Source: a bacterium Ga0077546
GTDB lineage: Bacteria; Cyanobacteriota; Vampirovibrionia; Obscuribacterales; Obscuribacteraceae
Direction of reading: 5' to 3'
Length of the DNA: 5,754 nt
Assembly: GCA_001464165.1 (NCBI GenBank)
Contig: LNEX01000063.1
Coordinates: 1 to 5,754 of the forward strand
Shown here piece by piece: positions 1 to 3,248 of the stretch. A program made the translations under genes and the position numbers. Within the stretch, counting starts at the first letter, position 1, and each line of letters starts with the position of its first letter. The notes below the pieces were generated by a model. The model ran no database searches and had not been told where the DNA came from. It saw only the letters and a list, made by a program, of their open reading frames with translations.

Positions 1-32
1 AGTCGGCATTCAAGGCAGAACAACAGTATTAG
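1..32 (+). CDS. Possible 3' end of an upstream plus-strand gene (partial, frame uncertain)
   Basis: A strong plus-strand terminator begins at about 60, so a plus-strand transcription unit should end just before it. Two frames offer an ending. One reads SAFKAEQQY and stops with TAG at 30-32, leaving about 27 bases before the terminator stem, which is a normal distance. The other reads VGIQGRTTVLGCCDEEYCV and stops with TAA at 59-61, touching the first bases of the stem. The first is preferred on spacing and on its ordinary codons, but so few residues are visible that no function can be given and the choice is weak. Confidence 0.3.
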   Translation, partial: SAFKAEQQY

Positions 33-59
33 GCTGTTGCGACGAAGAATATTGTGTCT

Positions 60-87
60 AAAACTCGACCTAACGGTCGAGTTTTTT
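60..87 (+). terminator. Intrinsic terminator of the upstream plus-strand gene
   Basis: The left arm AAAACTCGACC (60-70) pairs perfectly with GGTCGAGTTTT (75-85) around the tetraloop TAAC. The right arm runs into six T (82-87). This is a textbook Rho-independent terminator for transcripts arriving from the left edge. The A-run on the left side means it could also act weakly on leftward transcription. Confidence 0.9.
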
Positions 88-100
88 GTATTTAGGTTCT

Positions 101-127
101 AAAACTTGACCGATATCGGTCAAGTTT
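101..127 (-). terminator. Palindromic hairpin, likely terminator of the minus-strand 164-residue gene
   Basis: Positions 102-127 form a perfect 26-bp palindrome: AAACTTGACCGAT followed by its exact complement. As RNA it folds to an 11-bp stem with an ATAT loop. It lies 9 bases past the stop codon of the minus-strand gene. Read on the minus strand it ends in TTTT followed by AGAA, so the U-run is short. Termination is the likely role. Because the palindrome is perfect, a protein-binding site is the alternative. Confidence 0.65.
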
Positions 128-136
128 CAGAACCAA

Positions 137-631
137 TTAGTGCCCTTCGCCAAGGTGAACGGTAGAAAGTTCAATTTTTAGTTTGTCGCTTTCGACTTGC
201 ACAATACCAACGTATTGTTCGATAAAGTTCTTCACTTGGCCAGGTCCGACTTCGCCGTCTATGGTGTAACTGCCTTGATCTAGTGGTTTGCTGTCGAAGT
301 CAAAAGTCTGGTATTTGATGGTTATGTCTTTAATTGGTACGTTGTTGTAGTTGGCCACTCGTATCCAGCAGACCGGGCAATTGATTACCCAGAGACCAGA
401 AATGTGCCAATCAACAAGCTCTATGCGGGTGTTTTGTGTCAAAGTGGCATCACCCAGCTCTGGCGTGCAGCCTGTGACAGTGACCGTGAATGTTAGGCAC
501 GACACCAGCAGCAACACAGCGCTACTTAAAAATGAACCAACAATCAAAACTTTGTTCCAAGCTTTTTTCGAAGCAATAGTATCGGGCTGATACCGCCCGA
601 ATAGGGTGCTATAGATAGCGGCTAATGACAT
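137..631 (-). CDS. Membrane-anchored or lipoprotein-like protein with a beta-rich FxLYD-like outer domain
   Basis: The 164-residue product has a polar N-terminal stretch (1-27, with KK at 22-23), one hydrophobic segment (about 28-52) and a beta-rich remainder. Residues about 70-157 alternate hydrophobic and polar positions. They carry a run reading VANYNNVPIKDITIKYQTFD, then a GPGQ turn at 129-132 before a phenylalanine. That order (N-x-s-x-x-P-I-x-x-V/I, then a PG turn before the last strands) recalls FxLYD-type immunoglobulin-like domains of envelope proteins; this is resemblance by eye. Two stretches match a lipobox, LVSC ending at Cys45 and VTGC ending at Cys55, so it may be a lipoprotein with an unusually long n-region. 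Cys85 and Cys88 form CPVC. The ATG at 631 is the only reasonable start, and its Shine-Dalgarno is poor: GAGG lies too far upstream. The gene follows a 39-residue membrane ORF by 26 bases and probably shares its promoter. Function unknown. Confidence 0.8.
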   Translation of the reverse strand: MSLAAIYSTLFGRYQPDTIASKKAWNKVLIVGSFLSSAVLLLVSCLTFTVTVTGCTPELGDATLTQNTRIELVDWHISGLWVINCPVCWIRVANYNNVPIKDITIKYQTFDFDSKPLDQGSYTIDGEVGPGQVKNFIEQYVGIVQVESDKLKIELSTVHLGEGH

Positions 632-657
632 AAAAGTCGCTCAGCGTCCTCTATCTT

Positions 658-777
658 CTAGTTGTACAAAGCTGGAATTAGCTCAACGCCAGGCATGTTC
701 TGCGCTATGCCCAGAAGGATGAGCAGGGCAAAGACCAAGAACATTGCGAAAAATGCTGGTTCGCCGTCGGATAACAT
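658..777 (-). CDS. Small single-span membrane protein (39 residues)
   Basis: An ATG at 777-775 opens 39 codons ending with TAG at 660-658. The peptide starts MLSDGEPAFF, continues with one hydrophobic helix (about residues 9-25, FAMFLVFALLILLGIAQ) and ends with MPGVELIPALYN. The acidic N-terminus and single helix give a bitopic miniprotein of the kind that often accompanies a larger membrane protein. Support comes from position: it fills the space between a perfect extended -10 promoter (816-824) and the 164-residue gene, with a leader of about 30 bases and a 26-base gap to the next ATG. No clear Shine-Dalgarno precedes it. Partnership with the downstream protein is inference. Chance occurrence of a short hydrophobic ORF cannot be excluded. 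Confidence 0.55.
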   Translation of the reverse strand: MLSDGEPAFFAMFLVFALLILLGIAQNMPGVELIPALYN

Positions 778-803
778 TGCAGTGGGTGCTCGAGTGAAGG
801 TAA

Positions 804-812
804 TGATATAAG
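804..812 (+). promoter_or_regulatory. Extended -10 promoter for the hydrolase gene
   Basis: TGATATAAG is a TGn extension plus a hexamer with five of six matches to TATAAT. The expected start is near 819, giving a leader of about 13 bases to the GTG at 832 or 31 bases to the GTG at 850. The -35 region is poor. The site overlaps the start region of the opposing minus-strand promoter. Confidence 0.45.
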
Positions 813-815
813 CTG

Positions 816-824
816 ATTATACCA
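816..824 (-). promoter_or_regulatory. Extended -10 promoter for the minus-strand pair
   Basis: Read on the minus strand this is TGGTATAAT, an extended TGn motif joined to a perfect sigma-70 -10 hexamer. No good -35 hexamer lies 16-18 bases upstream (best TGCATC, at spacing 16), as is common for extended -10 promoters. The expected start is near 809, about 30 bases before the ATG of the 39-residue ORF. Confidence 0.6.
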
Positions 825-831
825 GTTGTAA

Positions 832-2040
832 GTGGGGGATGCAGTAAAGGTGCGCTTAGCGAAATTCAAACCAGCTCTTGGGTTAGCGAATGCTCACCTA
901 ATGACACTTGCTCCCTTGGCTATGCGACGAACTTTTCCCTTGACTGATTGTATAAGTGAAAAGCTCATTATCGATGTTGACCCTCCTTGTTCGGAGCTCA
1001 CAGTCAATGCTCAAAACCCTCAACTGCAGTCGCTTAAGCCCGAGCGCAATCAAGTAGTCGTTGTCTTGCACAGGCCGGAACGGTTGGCGCAGACTAATAA
1101 AAATTACGCTCCTCTCACCAAAAAACTGTCCAAAAATCTTGTCCTGATCGTCCACGGTTTAGAAGGTTCCGTTGAATCAAGTTATGTAAAAGGTGTTTGT
1201 GAGAAAGCTTTGAACATTGGCTTTAGCGTTTGTCGTGTCAATTTGCGCAATTGTGGAGACACACTTCATCTTGCTCGCGGTCTGTATAACGCTGGCATGA
1301 GTGAGGACATAGTTGCGATTGCCGCTGATTTGAAAAAGCGTTTTGGCTTCGAGCGGATTTTTCTAAGTGGTTTTTCTCTCGGTGGCAATATTGTTCTCAA
1401 GGCTGCCGGTGAGCAAGGACGCGCCGGGTACGAGCGAAACGAAAGAGAGTCTGGTGCTGACAATGTTATTGATGCAGTTTGTGCTGTTTGCCCCCCTGTT
1501 GAGCTTGATCAGTGTGTTAGCACTATCGAGCGCGGCGAAAATTGGCTCTACGAACACGGCTTTCTGATCAGCCTGAAAGAGAAAGTAAGAGCCAAGAACC
1601 GGCTGTTTCCCGGGCGATACGATGTGGAGATTTTGCCGTCAATTACTTCTCTGCGTGGTTTCGATAATGCATTCACGGCTCCGGATGCTGGTTACCTAGA
1701 TGCTGCTGCGTATTATCATGGCGCCTCTGCATTGCGAGTAGTTGCGGCTATAAACATTCCAGCTCTTGTTGTGGCTGCCGTCGACGACCCCTTGGTGCCA
1801 ATTTCTAGCTTCTCTGCTAGTGAATTTTCTGAGAATGACAACGTTACTTTACTGACGCCAAAGAATGGTGGCCATGTGGCGTTTGTTAGCGCTGGTGATA
1901 TTTACTTGAGTGATATGGCATGCGCTTTAGAAGCAGAGATGCTTTCTCCTAAGCCAAATAAGTCGCAACTTCGCGATCGCTTTTGGAGTGAGTGGCAAGT
2001 CGTGAAGTTCTTCCTGACGCAAGCCCTCGCCACTAGCTAA
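832..2040 (+). CDS. YheT-family alpha/beta-fold hydrolase (predicted esterase)
   Basis: The 402-residue product belongs to the YheT/ABHD1-3 group of serine hydrolases, whose members cleave carboxyl or phospholipid esters; the substrate of this one is unknown. Family marks appear in order: an N-terminal F-K-P followed by NAHLMTLAPLAMRR (19-33), the oxyanion region VLIVHGLEGS (104-113), NLRNCGDT (138-144), the nucleophile elbow GFSLGG with Ser182, GFDNAFTAPDAGYLDAAAYY (276-295), the acid in VDDPLVP (Asp318/319) and His348 in NGGHVAFV. The triad is therefore intact. There is no signal peptide, so it is probably cytoplasmic or peripheral. It is longer than the roughly 340-residue E. coli YheT, partly through a charged insertion at about 195-212. 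GTG at 832 is the longest start. GTG at 850 (residue 7) is a real alternative, with GGGGGA at 834-839 as ribosome binding site, and both precede the conserved region. It stands alone, with its own promoter. Confidence 0.93.
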   Translation: MGDAVKVRLAKFKPALGLANAHLMTLAPLAMRRTFPLTDCISEKLIIDVDPPCSELTVNAQNPQLQSLKPERNQVVVVLHRPERLAQTNKNYAPLTKKLSKNLVLIVHGLEGSVESSYVKGVCEKALNIGFSVCRVNLRNCGDTLHLARGLYNAGMSEDIVAIAADLKKRFGFERIFLSGFSLGGNIVLKAAGEQGRAGYERNERESGADNVIDAVCAVCPPVELDQCVSTIERGENWLYEHGFLISLKEKVRAKNRLFPGRYDVEILPSITSLRGFDNAFTAPDAGYLDAAAYYHGASALRVVAAINIPALVVAAVDDPLVPISSFSASEFSENDNVTLLTPKNGGHVAFVSAGDIYLSDMACALEAEMLSPKPNKSQLRDRFWSEWQVVKFFLTQALATS

Positions 2041-2223
2041 GTAAATCTGCTTGTTATCGCTATCACCAAAGTATTCAATTGTATCGCTTTGGTACCGTTG
2101 GTAGTGTCGTGACTCGATTGAGCGGATGTTTTGGTTTCTGTAGAGGACTGGATAAAGAATGGAATGGAAGATACTCTCTGCATATCTAAAATGTTGGAAC
2201 TTAATCAACTAATAAGAGTCTTC

Positions 2224-2252
2224 TTGAGTTTTGCTAGGCAACGTGGCAAAAT
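2224..2252 (+). promoter_or_regulatory. Possible sigma-70 promoter of the secreted-protein gene
   Basis: TTGAGT (2224-2229) and CAAAAT (2247-2252), each with four of six consensus matches, are separated by exactly 17 bases. The predicted start, about 2259, falls at the base of the strong hairpin at 2256-2289, leaving a leader of about 175 bases. Matches of this quality also arise by chance. Confidence 0.3.
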
Positions 2253-2255
2253 GTA

Positions 2256-2289
2256 GGTGTCTGAGGGGTCTTGGCGACCCGCAGACATC
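2256..2289 (+). ncRNA. Strong hairpin, candidate structured leader or small RNA
   Basis: GGTGTCTG (2256-2263) pairs with CAGACATC (2282-2289), with one G-U pair. After a small internal loop (AG against G), GGGTC (2266-2270) pairs with GACCC (2276-2280) around the loop TTGGC. No T-run follows, so it is not a normal intrinsic terminator on either strand. No known riboswitch consensus was recognised. Whether it stabilises the mRNA 5' end, regulates the next gene or belongs to a separate RNA cannot be told. Confidence 0.4.
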
Positions 2290-2422
2290 AGGCAAAATCG
2301 CTCAAAACGCCACTGTCTGATAACTTTGCCGAGTTTACGACGCCACTAGTGTCAGAAGATGTTTGTGGTAGAGCGTGATTATTTCAGTCGTCAAGTAGGT
2401 TACTAGTTTTAACAGGGTTTCT

Positions 2423-2428
2423 AGGAGG
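2423..2428 (+). promoter_or_regulatory. Consensus ribosome binding site AGGAGG
   Basis: A perfect AGGAGG sits six bases before the GTG at 2435 and decides that start, although an in-frame ATG (Met6) lies just downstream. It is the only perfect Shine-Dalgarno seen before a gene in the window, suggesting strong translation. Confidence 0.85.
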
Positions 2429-2434
2429 TTCGTT

Positions 2435-2836
2435 GTGATCAAGAAAGTTATGAGTTTGGCAATAGCTGCTCTAGCTGTTGCAGCAGTTGCTGCCCCAGCT
2501 TTCGCTGCTGACGATAATATGGACAAAGTTGTCCAAGGTGCTCTTCTTCCTACAAGACTTGGTGGCGTTGCTGCCGGTGTAGTAGTTGGAACACCGATTG
2601 CGATTGTTCGCCAATCAGTTAAAGGTTACAAAGATTTGACCGAAAAAGCTGCTGACAAAATCGGCGGCAAAGATTGCGGTCCAGCTTGCTTGCTAGTTTC
2701 AGTCGTAACATTGCCAGCTGGTCTTGTATACGGTGGCGCTTCTGGTACCTACTACGGTATGAAAAATGGCATCATGGATGGTTTCCAAACACCATTCCAT
2801 CCAGATTCATTCAGCGTTAACAAGCTAGAAGAGTAA
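2435..2836 (+). CDS. Small secreted glycine-rich protein, function unknown
   Basis: The 133-residue product begins with a classic Sec signal peptide: MIKK, an alanine-rich hydrophobic core, and AFA before ADD, with cleavage predicted after Ala24. The mature part of about 109 residues has two hydrophobic glycine-rich segments, about 36-60 (with GGVAAGVVVGTP) and 82-110 (with GLVYGGASGTYYG). A charged stretch (SVKGYKDLTEKAADKIGGKD) separates them. Cys81 and Cys85 form CGPAC at the start of the second segment. A polar tail (PFHPDSFSVNKLEE) ends it. The spaced glycines resemble glycine-zipper packing, so membrane or oligomer association is possible. No family was recognised. GCT, GTT and GGT codons dominate, which with the perfect ribosome binding site points to high expression. 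It appears to be a single-gene unit closed by the terminator at 2886-2924. Confidence 0.88.
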   Translation: MIKKVMSLAIAALAVAAVAAPAFAADDNMDKVVQGALLPTRLGGVAAGVVVGTPIAIVRQSVKGYKDLTEKAADKIGGKDCGPACLLVSVVTLPAGLVYGGASGTYYGMKNGIMDGFQTPFHPDSFSVNKLEE

Positions 2837-2885
2837 TAATTTAGCCTTTGCTTCGGTAATCGCTTAAATTTCACTAGATCAATAG

Positions 2886-2928
2886 AACTCGCGGCCAGCA
2901 ATACAGTTTGCTCCGCGAGTTTTTCTTT
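2886..2928 (+). terminator. Intrinsic terminator after the secreted-protein gene
   Basis: AACTCGCGG (2886-2894) pairs perfectly with CCGCGAGTT (2913-2921). Inside the loop AGCA (2897-2900) can pair with TGCT (2909-2912). T-rich sequence follows (TTTTT, C, TTT). It lies about 50 bases after the stop codon at 2836. Confidence 0.9.
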
Positions 2929-2933
2929 ATAAT
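2928..2933 (+). promoter_or_regulatory. Perfect -10 hexamer upstream of the 72-residue gene
   Basis: TATAAT begins at the last T of the preceding terminator's T-rich tail. Transcription would start near 2940, about 28 bases before the ATG at 2968. The -35 region falls inside the terminator hairpin and is poor (TTTGCT at spacing 15, AGTTTG at spacing 17). Confidence 0.5.
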
Positions 2934-2967
2934 GATATTGATCACCTACTCTCAATGATTGGTATTT

Positions 2968-3186
2968 ATGGCTGAACTTGATAGTGCTGAACTACAGCAG
3001 TGGCTGACTAAAATTGCTGCGGCCAAAAGTCGCAGTGCAATTCTTTCAATCATGGAAGAGTTTCGCGTTCTGCCCTGGAACGACGATCAGTGTTCAGCTG
3101 CCGCGAAGTTATACATGCGCCTGCTATTGGCCTTGCCCGACGACGGCTCTGGAGCGGTGGTGCCCGCATCAACTGGCGGGAAGTAG
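2968..3186 (+). CDS. Small helical protein, unrecognised (72 residues)
   Basis: The ATG at 2968 gives a 72-residue soluble protein, MAELDSAELQQWLTKIAAAK and onward. A TTG at 2959 would add three residues but has no better ribosome binding site, so ATG is preferred. The sequence suggests two or three amphipathic helices: about 5-18 (acidic then basic, with LQQWL), 22-32 (AILSIMEEFRV) and 38-54 (DQCSAAAKLYMRLLLAL), with a PWNDD turn between the last two. A flexible tail (PDDGSGAVVPASTGGK) ends it. It has no signal peptide, membrane helix or catalytic motif. No Shine-Dalgarno is visible. A clean promoter just upstream and a boundary terminator behind it support a real, independently expressed gene. 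The size and helical make-up would suit a small adaptor or regulator, but that is a guess. Confidence 0.65.
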   Translation: MAELDSAELQQWLTKIAAAKSRSAILSIMEEFRVLPWNDDQCSAAAKLYMRLLLALPDDGSGAVVPASTGGK

Positions 3187-3203
3187 ACGTCCCTGGGAAG
3201 TGC

Positions 3204-3231
3204 TAGGTAGTTAAGGAGCAGCAACTAGCTA
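3204..3231. terminator. Weak hairpin between convergent genes
   Basis: TAG-G-TAGTT (3204-3212) can pair with AACTA-G-CTA (3223-3231), leaving a G-G mismatch and a 10-base loop. It sits between the convergent 72-residue gene and the TPR gene and could stop either transcript, but no T-run follows on either strand. Confidence 0.2.
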
Positions 3232-3248
3232 ACCACCGAGAAGAATAA

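Larger units (their letters stand above)
2041..2434. other. 394-base intergenic region without a convincing gene
   Basis: The region between the hydrolase and the secreted-protein gene contains a weak 7-bp hairpin soon after the hydrolase stop (ACCAAAG at 2065-2071 with CTTTGGT at 2087-2093, no T-run). It also holds a strong interrupted hairpin at 2256-2289, direct repeats GGCAAAAT (2245-2252, 2291-2298) and ACGCCACT (2307-2314, 2340-2347), and a possible promoter. No intrinsic terminator with a U-run was found for the hydrolase. The most likely content is the hydrolase 3' end plus a long leader of the downstream gene. Confidence 0.6.

Noticed and set aside
60..127. Repeat-spacer pattern as a CRISPR remnant
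   Set aside because: There are only two palindromic elements of unequal length, with almost no spacer and no array. Terminators explain them.
1927..2208. Minus-strand 93-codon open frame overlapping the end of the hydrolase gene
   Set aside because: It starts with TTG without a ribosome binding site, overlaps over 110 bases of a well-supported gene, ends in basic low-information sequence and resembles no family. The part outside the hydrolase (2041-2208) could be an old gene remnant, but nothing positive supports it.
2159..2212. Plus-strand 17-codon ORF starting MEWKILSAYL
   Set aside because: Too short, no ribosome binding site and no contextual support.
2256..2289. Hairpin as intrinsic terminator of the hydrolase gene
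   Set aside because: No T-run follows on either strand, and it lies more than 200 bases beyond the hydrolase stop.
2307..2318. GCCACTGT-like stretch reminiscent of a cobalamin riboswitch core
   Set aside because: No B12 box or other conserved cobalamin-riboswitch segment is present nearby.
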